Shown here piece after piece: positions 43,576 to 51,655 of a DNA stretch of 64,000 nucleotides; positions within the stretch are counted from its first letter, which is position 1, and every line of letters begins with the position of its first letter. The DNA is taken from NCBI RefSeq assembly GCF_013409045.1, contig NZ_JACCBT010000001.1, forward strand, positions 2,976,001 to 3,040,000. The letters are read 5' to 3'. A program made the position numbers and the translations under genes. The stretch is from Actinomadura citrea (lineage in GTDB: Bacteria; Actinomycetota; Actinomycetes; Streptosporangiales; Streptosporangiaceae). The notes under the pieces were generated by a model that worked only from the letters and a program-made list of their open reading frames with translations, ran no database searches and was not told the origin of the DNA.

Positions 43576-44051
43576 AGGGGCCACCTCCTGCCGCTTCCCG
43601 CGTCCACGGTCGCTGACGTTTCCGAAGTTAGAGCCGCCGACCGTCCGCGGCGGTACCGTTAACCCGCCCTTAATCAGCGGATCAGCCATCACTAAGCCAC
43701 CCTCGGCCGAAATGCCGATCCGCCCAGGTCGGAGGGGTGCCGGCGCTGTGCGCCCGGAGGCGTGAACGCGGGGCGGCCCGCGTGCGTACAGGTGAGGAGC
43801 GCAAGCGCCGCGGGACAAGGCTCATCGGCCTTTTTTGGCACCAATGAACATCCAAGTGGCTTCAGGGGCGTATGCTCCCGAAGTGTTCGAGCGGATTCGC
43901 GAGAATCCGTTCGGGGATCGTGGTGGGAGCGAGCGGGCTCCTACACCGCGGTCCCGTCATGTCTCAGCGGGACGGCCGCCGGGCGACAGGCCCGGCGGCG
44001 CGGAACCTGTCGGCGTTCGCCGTGCTCTCCGTCTCCTCCACAGGAGAGGGC
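43576..44051. other. Intergenic region upstream of the M23-like gene
   Basis: About 475 bases with lower GC than its surroundings at 43640-43720 and 43830-43890. It contains AAGGC-TCATCG-GCCTT plus TTTT (43817-43836), a short intrinsic-terminator-like hairpin on the plus strand. No gene or known riboswitch is recognised. Such a structured leader before a wall-type gene could be an attenuator, but I have no direct support. Confidence 0.4.
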
Positions 44052-46220
44052 ATGGCGCGACGCGATTACGGGCATGCGTCCCGGAGCCAAACGCATGCTT
44101 CACCGTGGGCTGAGACGCCCGCGCGCCCGTCCTCGAGGCCCGAGCCCAAGCAGGGGCTCTGGTCCGAGGACCCCCAGTGGCCCGAAGGGTCCTGGTGGTC
44201 GGAGCAGCCGGACTGGTCCGAGCGGGGGCGCAGATCACCGCGGCGCGAGCCGTCGCGGCGCGAGATCAAGCGGCGCGAGGCCAAGGCCCGCGCGCGCCGT
44301 TCCGGCAAGGCATCCGAGCGGTCGCGCCCCCGGGCGCAGTGGCCGGAGCCCGCCGAACGGCGTGACGACGCGGGGACCGAGCGTTTCGACGCGCGCGGCA
44401 GCTACGACCCCGCGGGCTACGCCGCCCGCACGAGGCGGGACGCGCGAACGGAGCGCCCCGACGCCCGGGGCGAGGGGTCGGAGCGCCGGGGCGAATCCCG
44501 TGACCCCAGGAAAGGGCGGAGAGATGCTCGCACTGAGCAGTTCGGTGCGCGCAACGAGGGGCGGGACTCCCGGACGACGCGTTCCGACGCCCGGGGCGAG
44601 GGGTCGGAACGCCGGGACGAGTCCCGTGACGCCAGGAGTGGGCGGGGGGATGCTCGCACTGAGCAGTTCGGTGCGCGCAACGAGGGGCGGGACTCCCGGA
44701 CGACGCGCTCCGACGGTCGCACCGAGCGGGATGCCCGGACCGAGCGTCTCGGTGGCCGCGGTAAGCCGCGCGACGAACGCACCGAAAGGTTCGATGCCAG
44801 GGTCGAGGGGCCCGGCGGGCGTGCGGAAGGGGCCGGGAGGGATCGGTCCCGCGAGTTCCCCGCGCGGGGCGGGCGCTCCCGCCGTGCGGAGCCGCCCCGC
44901 GCGGGGCGGGGCGGCCCCCAGCGGCGGCCCGCCCGGCCGGAGCAGCGGCGCCGCCAGTCGCCGCCGCGTCCCGGGCCGAAGGCGACGCCGCGCCGCGGCC
45001 GGCGGCCCGCCGACCGGCTGAGCATCGGCGCGATCGTCCTGTCCACCGCGGTCGGGCTGGCCCTGCTGGGCATCGCGGAGCGGGCCCTGCTCGACGGCGG
45101 ACCCATCGGCGGCTCCTCGGGGCCGGTCGGCTCGCAGCGCGCGATCAAGCCGCCGAAGCCCGGTACCGGTACGCCCGCGCAACCCCAGCAGCCCCAGCAG
45201 CGGCCGGGAGCCGGCGGCGGCACGGCCGCCGTTCCGGCGGGACCCGACCTCGGGGTCCTCGCCACGCAGGTCCGCAGGCTGACGCTGGCGCAGCGGGGCG
45301 CCGCGGCGCGGCAGGCCTACGGGGCGGCGCTGACCCGGCAGCCGTTCGTGGGCGCCACCCGCCAGAGCGCCGACCGGACCTGGGTCTTCGGCACCAGTGC
45401 GATCCCCGTTCCCGAGGCCAGCGCGGCGGGCCCCGAGCTCTCCTTCTACGCCGCCCACTGGACGGGCCGGCAGTGGCAGGTCGGGCTGTCGGGCGCGGCG
45501 GCGTTCGCGGCGCTCCTCGGCGCCGCGCCCGCGAACCTCATGTCGCCGTCGGAGTCGCGGCTCCTGCGCAAGTACGGCGCGCTGAGCGCCGCGCAGGCCA
45601 CCACGCTCGTCAACGGGACGCGGGCGGGCGACCGGCTGATGCTGCCCTGGAAGATCGGCCAGGCGTGGTCGATGACGACCTCCGACGACGCCGCGTCCTC
45701 GCGCCCGCTGGCGTCGCTGGCGTTCTCCGGCGGCGACGGCCGCGTCCTCGCCGCGGGCGGCGGACGCCTCTACCGGTTCTGCTCCAGCCAGGCCGGCGCG
45801 GTGGTCATGGTGATCCACCCGAGCGGCCTCGCGTCCACCTACTACGGGATGCGGAGCGTGACCGAGCTGCGCGACGGCAGCGTCGTCGCGCGGGGCGACG
45901 CGCTCGGCCGCACCGGCGCCACCCGGCCCTGCGGCGGGGCGGCCGCGCCCCGCGCCGAGGTCGCGTTCGGGCTGCGCCGCGGCGGCGGGGCGGTCCCGCT
46001 CGACGCCGCCGAGATCGGCGGCTGGACGTTCCGCGAGCGCGCCAAGCCGCTCCTCGGCTTCGCCGAACGCGGCGTCCTCCAGGTGCTTCCCGGGGGCCTG
46101 CTGGCCAACCTCGGCCCGGTCCCCGCCGCGGACGACTCTCCGTCGTCATCGCCGTCTCCCGGCAAGAAGCCGAAGGACGGCGCCGGACCGGCCGACGCCC
46201 CGGCGCCGGCCGCCACCTAG
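44052..46220 (+). CDS. Membrane-anchored degenerate M23-peptidase-like protein with repeat-rich cytoplasmic domain
   Basis: 722 residues from ATG at 44052, preceded by AGGAGAGG. About 330 N-terminal residues are hydrophilic, rich in Arg, Glu, Asp and Gly, and include two 42-residue tandem repeats. A single helix (LSIGAIVLSTAVGLALLGIA) follows, then a Pro/Gln linker and an extracytoplasmic domain. The last ~130 residues resemble an M23 fold (VVMVIHPSGLASTYYGM, GDALGRTGATRPCGG, AEVAFGLRRGGGAVPLD). The His of HLHFE-type and YAHL-type motifs is absent, so zinc catalysis is unlikely. The gene lies 16 bases before the cytochrome b-like gene. Confidence 0.8.
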   Translation: MARRDYGHASRSQTHASPWAETPARPSSRPEPKQGLWSEDPQWPEGSWWSEQPDWSERGRRSPRREPSRREIKRREAKARARRSGKASERSRPRAQWPEPAERRDDAGTERFDARGSYDPAGYAARTRRDARTERPDARGEGSERRGESRDPRKGRRDARTEQFGARNEGRDSRTTRSDARGEGSERRDESRDARSGRGDARTEQFGARNEGRDSRTTRSDGRTERDARTERLGGRGKPRDERTERFDARVEGPGGRAEGAGRDRSREFPARGGRSRRAEPPRAGRGGPQRRPARPEQRRRQSPPRPGPKATPRRGRRPADRLSIGAIVLSTAVGLALLGIAERALLDGGPIGGSSGPVGSQRAIKPPKPGTGTPAQPQQPQQRPGAGGGTAAVPAGPDLGVLATQVRRLTLAQRGAAARQAYGAALTRQPFVGATRQSADRTWVFGTSAIPVPEASAAGPELSFYAAHWTGRQWQVGLSGAAAFAALLGAAPANLMSPSESRLLRKYGALSAAQATTLVNGTRAGDRLMLPWKIGQAWSMTTSDDAASSRPLASLAFSGGDGRVLAAGGGRLYRFCSSQAGAVVMVIHPSGLASTYYGMRSVTELRDGSVVARGDALGRTGATRPCGGAAAPRAEVAFGLRRGGGAVPLDAAEIGGWTFRERAKPLLGFAERGVLQVLPGGLLANLGPVPAADDSPSSSPSPGKKPKDGAGPADAPAPAAT
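44461..44712 (+). repeat. Two tandem copies of a 126-bp coding repeat
   Basis: Copies 44461-44586 and 44587-44712 differ at only a few positions. Each encodes 42 residues around GDARTEQFGARNEGRDSR. The frame is kept. Confidence 0.9.
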
Positions 46221-46236
46221 AAGAGGAGTCCGATCG

Positions 46237-47205
46237 GTGCGAATTCGCCACAGTGATGATCCCGCGGTGCCCACCTGGGCGCTGCGCGTGGTGCTCGCCG
46301 GCGCGGTGCTGGTGCTGGTCGGCGCGGCGACCCCGCAGGGCGCCGTCGCGGTCGCGAACGTGCAGTACTTCCTCAGCTTCTACGCCGGCGTCTTCGCGCT
46401 GGTCGCGCTGACCACCGCGGTGATGAGCGGGCTGCTGGCCACCGAGCGCCTCATCCTGAAGATCCGGCACCGGGTGCTCGCCCAGGCGGTGCACCGCGCC
46501 TCGGCCGTCATCGCGACGGCGATGCTGGTCGCGCACGTCACGGTGAAGGTGATGAGCGGCCTCGCGCTGCCCGTCCAGATCGTCGTGCCGGACGGCGGCG
46601 CGATCGGCCTCGGCACCATCGCCTCCGACCTGATGCTCCTCATCGTGGTCACCGGGCTGCTGCGGGCGCGGTTCGCGCTGCGCGGCAAGGCCTGGGTGTG
46701 GCGGTCGATGCACGCCGTCGCCTACGTGTCCTGGCCGCTCGCGATCGTGCACGGCCTGATCACCGGGCGCGCCGCGGCGCCGTGGGTCGTGCTCAGCTAC
46801 GTGATGAGCGTGGTGTTCGTCGTGCTCGCCCTGGTCACCCGCATGGTCGTGGTGATCAAGCCGCGGGACGTCCACCTGGCCGGCGAGGAGGTCGAGGCGT
46901 ACTCGCTGCCGGACGGCGCGGGCCGCCGCCGCGACCGGCGCGCCATGGCGGCGCGGGAGCACGAGGAGGGGCGCGCCGCCGCGAGGGCGCGCGCTCGGAC
47001 GGGGGAGGACCGGTTCGACGACCCCCGCGACCTCGACGACCCGCGTGACTTCGACGACTCGCGCGACTTCGGGGGCCGCCGGGACTTCGCCGACCGGCGG
47101 GACGCCGACGACCCGCGCGACTTCGGGAACTCCCGGCGGACCGTCGCGGACCCGCGCGGCATGCCCGTGACCGGGCAGGGCCGCGACACCGAGGTCATCC
47201 GATGA
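46237..47205 (+). CDS. Ferric-reductase-like bis-haem membrane protein
   Basis: 322 residues from GTG at 46237, after AGAGGAG. About six transmembrane helices occupy residues 12-205. Two helices each hold a pair of histidines: HRASAVIATAMLVAH (14 apart) and HAVAYVSWPLAIVH (13 apart). This is the spacing used for two stacked b haems in ferric reductase/NOX-type proteins. No FAD or NAD domain is attached. The hydrophilic C-terminus has an imperfect DDPRDF repeat. The stop overlaps the NuoF-like gene as ATGA, so that flavoprotein is the probable electron donor. Confidence 0.82.
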   Translation: MRIRHSDDPAVPTWALRVVLAGAVLVLVGAATPQGAVAVANVQYFLSFYAGVFALVALTTAVMSGLLATERLILKIRHRVLAQAVHRASAVIATAMLVAHVTVKVMSGLALPVQIVVPDGGAIGLGTIASDLMLLIVVTGLLRARFALRGKAWVWRSMHAVAYVSWPLAIVHGLITGRAAAPWVVLSYVMSVVFVVLALVTRMVVVIKPRDVHLAGEEVEAYSLPDGAGRRRDRRAMAAREHEEGRAAARARARTGEDRFDDPRDLDDPRDFDDSRDFGGRRDFADRRDADDPRDFGNSRRTVADPRGMPVTGQGRDTEVIR

Positions 47206-48713
47206 CCTCGACCGTCACCGTCTCCAACATCGGCGGGCCGCGGCTGACGCTCGGGTTCGACCGGTTCGACCGGCTGGACCTCGACCGGCACCTGGCGGTG
47301 CACGGCAGGCTCCGCGCGCCGGCGCTGGACGACCTGGTGCGCATGGCCGAGCAGGTCGACCTGAGGGGACGCGGCGGAGCGGGGTTCCCGTTCGCCCGCA
47401 AGCTGATGGCGGTCGCGGCGCGGGTCAACCACCCGACCGCCGACCGGACCGCGCTGCTGCCCGGCGAGAAGGGCGACGAGCGCGGGTCCAGCGAGGACGT
47501 CGTGGTGGTGGTGAACGGCGCCGAGGGCGAGCCCGGCAGCGCCAAGGACAAGGTCCTGCTCGGCCGGGCCCCGCACCTGGTGCTCGACGGCGCGCAGATC
47601 GCGGCGAACGCGCTCGGCACCCAGCGGATCGTGCTGGCCGTCGAGAGCGACGAGGCCGCCAGGTCGGTCCGCGCCGCGATCAGCGAGCGGCGGATGCCGG
47701 CCCGGGTCGTGCGGCTGACCGAGCGGTTCATCTCGGGGGAGAGCGGCGCGGTGATCCGCGCGATCAACGGGGAGACGCCGATCCCGCCGGGCGTCAAGGT
47801 CCGCGCGTCCGACGCGGGGGTGGACGGCTTCCCGACCCTGCTGTCCAACACCGAGACGTTCGCGCAGCTCGCGGTGCTCGTCTCGCTCGGCTCCGACCTG
47901 TACGCCTCGGCCGGGACGGACGACGAGCCGGGCACCACGCTGCTGACGATCGGCGGGACGCAGGTCGTGGAGGCCCCGCTCGGCACGCCGCTGCGGGCCG
48001 TCCTCGACCACTGCGACGTGCCGCCGTCGCCGGGGGTGCTCGTCGGCGGGTACCACGGGATGTGGCTCGACCCGGCCGCGGTGTCGCGGGCGGTGCTGTC
48101 GCGCGCCGGGATGCGGCGCGTCGGCGGGACGGTGGGCGCCGGGATCATCCTGCCGCTCACCCGGGGCACCTGCCCGCTCGGCGAGGTCACGCGGATCGCC
48201 TCCTACCTCGCGGCGCAGTCCGCCGGGCAGTGCGGGCCGTGCCGGCTCGGGCTGCCCGACGTCGTCCGGTCCCTGATGGCGCTCACCGAGGGGGCCGGGA
48301 CGGCGGAGGACGTGCGCCGCGCCGCCGGCATCGGCCGGGGCCGCGGCGCCTGCACCCACCCCGACGGGACGGCCAAGTTCGTCCTGTCGGCGATGGAGGC
48401 CTTCACCGCCGACATCGACGCGCACCGGTGGGGCGGCGGGTGCGGCCAGTCGACCTACGGGGTCCTGCCGCTGCCGGTGCCGGACGGCACGGAGGGGCGG
48501 GTCGCGATCGACTGGAGCCGGTGCGACGGGCACGGCCTGTGCGCCTATGTCGTGCCCGAGCTGATCCAGCTCGACCGTTACGGCTTTCCCGTCGTGCTGG
48601 GCACCGACATTCCCTCGTGGATGGAGAAGGACGTCCAGAAGGCGGTCGCGATGTGCCCCGCATTGGCGCTCCGCGTCGTAGGCGGAGTTCCCGGGGCGCC
48701 CTCGCGGCGCTGA
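47202..48713 (+). CDS. NuoF-like NADH:FMN flavoprotein fused to a 3Fe-4S ferredoxin
   Basis: 503 residues. The first ~400 are homologous to complex I subunit NuoF: LRGRGGAGFPFARK and NGAEGEPGSAKDK for NADH/FMN, DGFPTLLSNTETFAQLA, then a SLBB-like part and the cluster region SAGQCGPCRLGLP with GACTHPDG. The first of the four NuoF cysteines is replaced by Ala. The C-terminal ~75 residues are a monocluster ferredoxin (WSRCDGHGLCAYVVPELI, AVAMCPALAL). Together these would carry electrons from NAD(P)H to a one-electron acceptor, most likely the overlapping haem protein. Confidence 0.85.
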   Translation: MTSTVTVSNIGGPRLTLGFDRFDRLDLDRHLAVHGRLRAPALDDLVRMAEQVDLRGRGGAGFPFARKLMAVAARVNHPTADRTALLPGEKGDERGSSEDVVVVVNGAEGEPGSAKDKVLLGRAPHLVLDGAQIAANALGTQRIVLAVESDEAARSVRAAISERRMPARVVRLTERFISGESGAVIRAINGETPIPPGVKVRASDAGVDGFPTLLSNTETFAQLAVLVSLGSDLYASAGTDDEPGTTLLTIGGTQVVEAPLGTPLRAVLDHCDVPPSPGVLVGGYHGMWLDPAAVSRAVLSRAGMRRVGGTVGAGIILPLTRGTCPLGEVTRIASYLAAQSAGQCGPCRLGLPDVVRSLMALTEGAGTAEDVRRAAGIGRGRGACTHPDGTAKFVLSAMEAFTADIDAHRWGGGCGQSTYGVLPLPVPDGTEGRVAIDWSRCDGHGLCAYVVPELIQLDRYGFPVVLGTDIPSWMEKDVQKAVAMCPALALRVVGGVPGAPSRR

Positions 48714-48753
48714 ATTCGCCGCGCAGAAAAAAATGACAACAGGTGGACATCGT

Positions 48754-48782
48754 TGAACCCGGTGAGGGGTCCGGTGCGTATC
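48754..48782 (+). promoter_or_regulatory. Possible ECF-sigma-type promoter before the DUF4142 gene
   Basis: TGAACC (48754-48759) and CGTATC (48777-48782) are 17 bases apart, resembling GGAAC / CGTC-type promoters of extracytoplasmic-function sigma factors. Confidence 0.3.
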
Positions 48783-48840
48783 TCCGGACGAACCCGCGCC
48801 GGGTCCGTCGAGAGATCCTTGAAAGGAGGGACGAGAGCCC

Positions 48841-49473
48841 TTGAGGAAATCCTACGGAAACGCCGGAAAGCGCACGCTCCCGCGCCTCGGTAAAGGACGC
48901 CTGCTGCTGGTACTGGCGGCCGTGGCCGCCGTCGTGGCGGCCTTCGCGGTCGTCATGAGCCCGGTCGGCACACCTGCGAGCGGCGCGGCGAACCTCGGTG
49001 GCACCGTCAACACCCGCTGGGGTCGGCTCAGCACACTGGACCGGCAGCTCCTGGTCAAGGTCCGGCAGGCCGGCCTCTGGGAGATGCCCGCGGGTCAGCA
49101 GGCCGCACAGCGCGCGTCCAGCCCCCGGGTGAAGGAGGTCGGCGAGATCATCATGCGCCAGCACATGCAGCTGGACGCCGACACCCGCGCCGAGGCGCAG
49201 AAACTGGGCGTGCTCCTTCCCAACGAGCCCAACGGCAGCCAGAAGAGCTGGCTGAGGGAGATGTCGGGAAAATACGGCGCCGACTATGACAAGACGTTCG
49301 TGCTGCGGTTGCGTGCCGCCCACGGGCAGGTCTTCACCGTCATCGCCAAGGTGCGCGCGGCGACCGAGAACACCGAGATCCGCGCGTTCGCCGAACGGTG
49401 CCTGAAATTCGTCAACACGCACATGTCGCTGCTGGAGAGCACGGGCCTGGTTCCCAGGCGCGCTCTGCACTGA
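48841..49473 (+). CDS. Exported DUF4142 protein
   Basis: 210 residues from TTG at 48841, with AAAGGAGGG about 11 bases upstream. An N-terminal hydrophobic segment (LLLVLAAVAAVVAAFAVVMS) serves as signal or anchor. The mature part is a ferritin-like helical bundle of the DUF4142 type: LVKVRQAGLWEMPAGQQAAQ, VGEIIMRQHMQLDADTRAEA, LRAAHGQVFTVIAKVR and FVNTHMSLLES. The conserved histidines (MRQHM, NTHM) suggest metal binding, which is not demonstrated. The DUF1996 gene follows after 30 bases. Confidence 0.87.
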   Translation: MRKSYGNAGKRTLPRLGKGRLLLVLAAVAAVVAAFAVVMSPVGTPASGAANLGGTVNTRWGRLSTLDRQLLVKVRQAGLWEMPAGQQAAQRASSPRVKEVGEIIMRQHMQLDADTRAEAQKLGVLLPNEPNGSQKSWLREMSGKYGADYDKTFVLRLRAAHGQVFTVIAKVRAATENTEIRAFAERCLKFVNTHMSLLESTGLVPRRALH

Positions 49474-49503
49474 CGTACACCCCGCAAAGGGAGCAGTTTT
49501 TCG

Positions 49504-50892
49504 ATGGGACGAAAGAAGAAAGCCTTCGCCGCGTTGATCCCGGCGCTCACCCTGGTCGCCACGGCGGGCCAGGGGACCCTCGGTGCGAACGCCTCCGAAA
49601 CCCTCAGAACGGCGAACGCGGCCGCCTATCCGGCCTGGTCCGCCGACGGCGGCACCGGCACTCAGAGACTCCAGGGCGCCGGCCGGACGAACCCGCCCAC
49701 CGCCGCGCCCACCGACCCCCAGGGCGGTCAGATGGGTGACGGCGGCCCGATGGGTGACGGCGGTCAGATGGGCGATGGCGGTCAGATGGGCGACGGCGGC
49801 CCGATAGGCGACGGCGGCCAGACGACCCCGCCGGCCGATCCCCAGGGCGGCCAGACATCACCGCCGACCGACCCTCAGGGCGGCCAGCAGAACGGCGGCC
49901 AGCAGAACGGCGGCGGCCAGAACGGCGGGCAGGGGAACGGGCAGGGGAACGGGCAGGGGAACGGGCAGGGCAACCAGCCCCCGGCGAATCCGACCCTGCG
50001 CGCGGACCAGTTCGTCGACATCCGCAAGGCGCCGCGCGTGCAGCAGCCCCGCCGCGGCCGCCAGGCCTCGACCGGCGTGTTCGCGTCCAGTTGCGGTGTG
50101 AACAAGGGCCAGGCCCACAGCAACCCCGACAACGTGCTCGCGGCCCCGGGCGTCGTGAACGGCGCGCACCACATCCACGACTACGTCGGCAACCTCGACA
50201 CGAACGCGTTCTCCACCGACGAGACCTTCGCGGCCGCCGGGACGACCTGCACCAACGGCGACAAGTCGGCCTACTTCTGGCCGGTGATCCGGCTCCGCAA
50301 CGGTCAGGACAACTCGGACCGGGCGCAGCAGAGCCAGGCGGACGGCAACGTCGGCAGCATCGTCACCCCGTCGAGCGTGAAGATCCAGTACCTCGGCAAC
50401 CCGCGCGCCAAGGTGACCGCGCTGCCGCGTTTCATCCGCGTCGCCACCGGTGACGCCAAGGCCGTGACGAACGGCCTGAAGAACGCGCACGCGAGCTGGA
50501 CGTGCAGCGGCTTCGAGAACCGGGCCTTCACCGACAAGTACCCGCTGTGCCCGCGGGGCAGCAAGGTGGAGCGCGTGCTCAACTTCCCGAGCTGCTGGGA
50601 CGGCCAGAACACCGACAGCGCCAACCACCGCGACCACATCCAGTTCGCGGACCCGCGGACGGGGCAGTGCCCGCAGGGCACCAAGGCCGTGCCGCAGCTG
50701 CGGATGACCCTGGCCTACAACCTGCCGGCCAAGCCGCTGGCGTTCGCGCTGGACAGCTTCCCCGAGTCGGGCCACGACCCGGTGACCGACCACGGGGACC
50801 TCATCAACGTGATGGACGAGCAGCTGATGGCCAAGGCGGTCAAAGCGATCAACGGCGCCAAGGCCGGGACGCGGATCAAGCGCCGCCGCTGA
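49504..50892 (+). CDS. Secreted DUF1996 protein with low-complexity repeats
   Basis: 462 residues. Signal peptide (FAALIPALTLVATAGQGTLG) then a Gly/Gln/Asn/Pro-rich region (about residues 65-165) made of MGDGGQ hexapeptides and QGNG tetrapeptides. The C-terminal ~290 residues are DUF1996: SSCGVNKGQAHSNPDNVLAA-type start (CGVNKGQAHSNPDN), AHHIHDYVGN, NFPSCWDGQN and HRDHIQFADP. DUF1996 proteins are secreted and of unknown activity. Conserved His, Cys and Asp would suit a metal site. AAAGGGAGC precedes the ATG. Confidence 0.9.
   Translation: MGRKKKAFAALIPALTLVATAGQGTLGANASETLRTANAAAYPAWSADGGTGTQRLQGAGRTNPPTAAPTDPQGGQMGDGGPMGDGGQMGDGGQMGDGGPIGDGGQTTPPADPQGGQTSPPTDPQGGQQNGGQQNGGGQNGGQGNGQGNGQGNGQGNQPPANPTLRADQFVDIRKAPRVQQPRRGRQASTGVFASSCGVNKGQAHSNPDNVLAAPGVVNGAHHIHDYVGNLDTNAFSTDETFAAAGTTCTNGDKSAYFWPVIRLRNGQDNSDRAQQSQADGNVGSIVTPSSVKIQYLGNPRAKVTALPRFIRVATGDAKAVTNGLKNAHASWTCSGFENRAFTDKYPLCPRGSKVERVLNFPSCWDGQNTDSANHRDHIQFADPRTGQCPQGTKAVPQLRMTLAYNLPAKPLAFALDSFPESGHDPVTDHGDLINVMDEQLMAKAVKAINGAKAGTRIKRRR
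49729..49974 (+). repeat. Short tandem coding repeats in the DUF1996 gene
   Basis: Five 18-bp units at 49729-49818 encode the MGDGGQ-type hexapeptide, and four near-identical 12-bp units (GGGCAGGGGAAC) follow at 49927-49974. They have no spacers, so this is not a CRISPR array. Confidence 0.85.
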
Positions 50893-50908
50893 GCGGAACA
50901 GGTCCGGG

Positions 50909-50940
50909 GGACCCGGGCGCGCGTCCGCGCGCCCGGGTCC
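50909..50940 (+). terminator. Terminator hairpin after the DUF1996 gene
   Basis: Perfect 14-bp stem GGACCCGGGCGCGC / GCGCGCCCGGGTCC with a four-base loop, 17 bases after the stop. Confidence 0.7.
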
Positions 50941-50949
50941 TCCGCGTCC

Positions 50950-50955
50950 TACGAT
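50950..50955 (+). promoter_or_regulatory. Putative -10 element (TACGAT) of leaderless NAD(P)-binding protein mRNA
   Basis: TACGAT ends six bases before the ATG at 50962. The -35 position would fall inside the terminator hairpin. No ribosome site is seen. Confidence 0.35.
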
Positions 50956-50961
50956 CGCGGC

Positions 50962-51636
50962 ATGAACATCGTGATCGCGGGCGGGCACGGGCAGATCGCG
51001 CTGCGGCTGTCCCGGCTGCTGGCCGCACGGGGGGACACCGTGCTGAGCATCATCCGCAACCCGGGCCACGCCGAGGACGTCCGGGACACCGGAGCCGGGC
51101 CGGTCGTGTGCGACCTGGAGTCGGCGACCGCCGACGAGGTCGCCGACCACCTGACCGGCGCGGACGCCGTCGTGTTCGCCGCGGGGGCGGGCCCGGGCAG
51201 CGGCGTGGCGCGCAAGGACACCGTCGACCGCGGCGCCGCGGTGCTGGCGGCGGACGCGGCCGAGCGCGCGGGCGTCCGCGACTTCGTGCAGATCTCCGCG
51301 ATGGGCGCCGGCGAGCCGCCCGCGCCCGGGCGCGACGAGGTCTGGGAGGCCTACATCAGGGCCAAGGGGGAGGCCGAGGACGATCTGCGGCGCCGCGACG
51401 CGCTGGACTGGCTGATCCTGCGGCCGGGCCGCCTCACCGACGACCCGCCCACCGGCCTGGTGGCGCTGGCCGAACCGCCGATCGGGCACGGCGCGGTCAC
51501 CCGCGACGACGTGGCGGCGGTCATCGCGGCGCTGCTGGACGCCGGCGACGTGCGCCGCCACACGCTGGACCTGCTCAACGGCGCCACCCGGATCGAGGAC
51601 GCCGTCGCCGCCCTGCGCCCCGCGCCCGGCGCCTGA
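50962..51636 (+). CDS. NAD(P)H-binding SDR-like protein
   Basis: 224 residues. An atypical short-chain dehydrogenase/NmrA-like fold begins MNIVIAGGHGQIALRLSRLL with the glycine-rich nucleotide loop. Later blocks are ADAVVFAAGAGPGSG, FVQISAMGAGEPP and LDWLILRPGRLTDDPPTG. It lacks a clear YxxxK catalytic pair, so it may be a sensor or a non-catalytic reductase relative. It ends 19 bases before the convergent fadD gene. Confidence 0.88.
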   Translation: MNIVIAGGHGQIALRLSRLLAARGDTVLSIIRNPGHAEDVRDTGAGPVVCDLESATADEVADHLTGADAVVFAAGAGPGSGVARKDTVDRGAAVLAADAAERAGVRDFVQISAMGAGEPPAPGRDEVWEAYIRAKGEAEDDLRRRDALDWLILRPGRLTDDPPTGLVALAEPPIGHGAVTRDDVAAVIAALLDAGDVRRHTLDLLNGATRIEDAVAALRPAPGA

Positions 51637-51655
51637 CCGCGCGGGACGCCCCGGC

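Noticed and set aside
49729-49974. Short regular repeats considered as a CRISPR array
   Set aside because: Units are contiguous without spacers, keep the reading frame and encode MGDGGQ/QGNG peptides.
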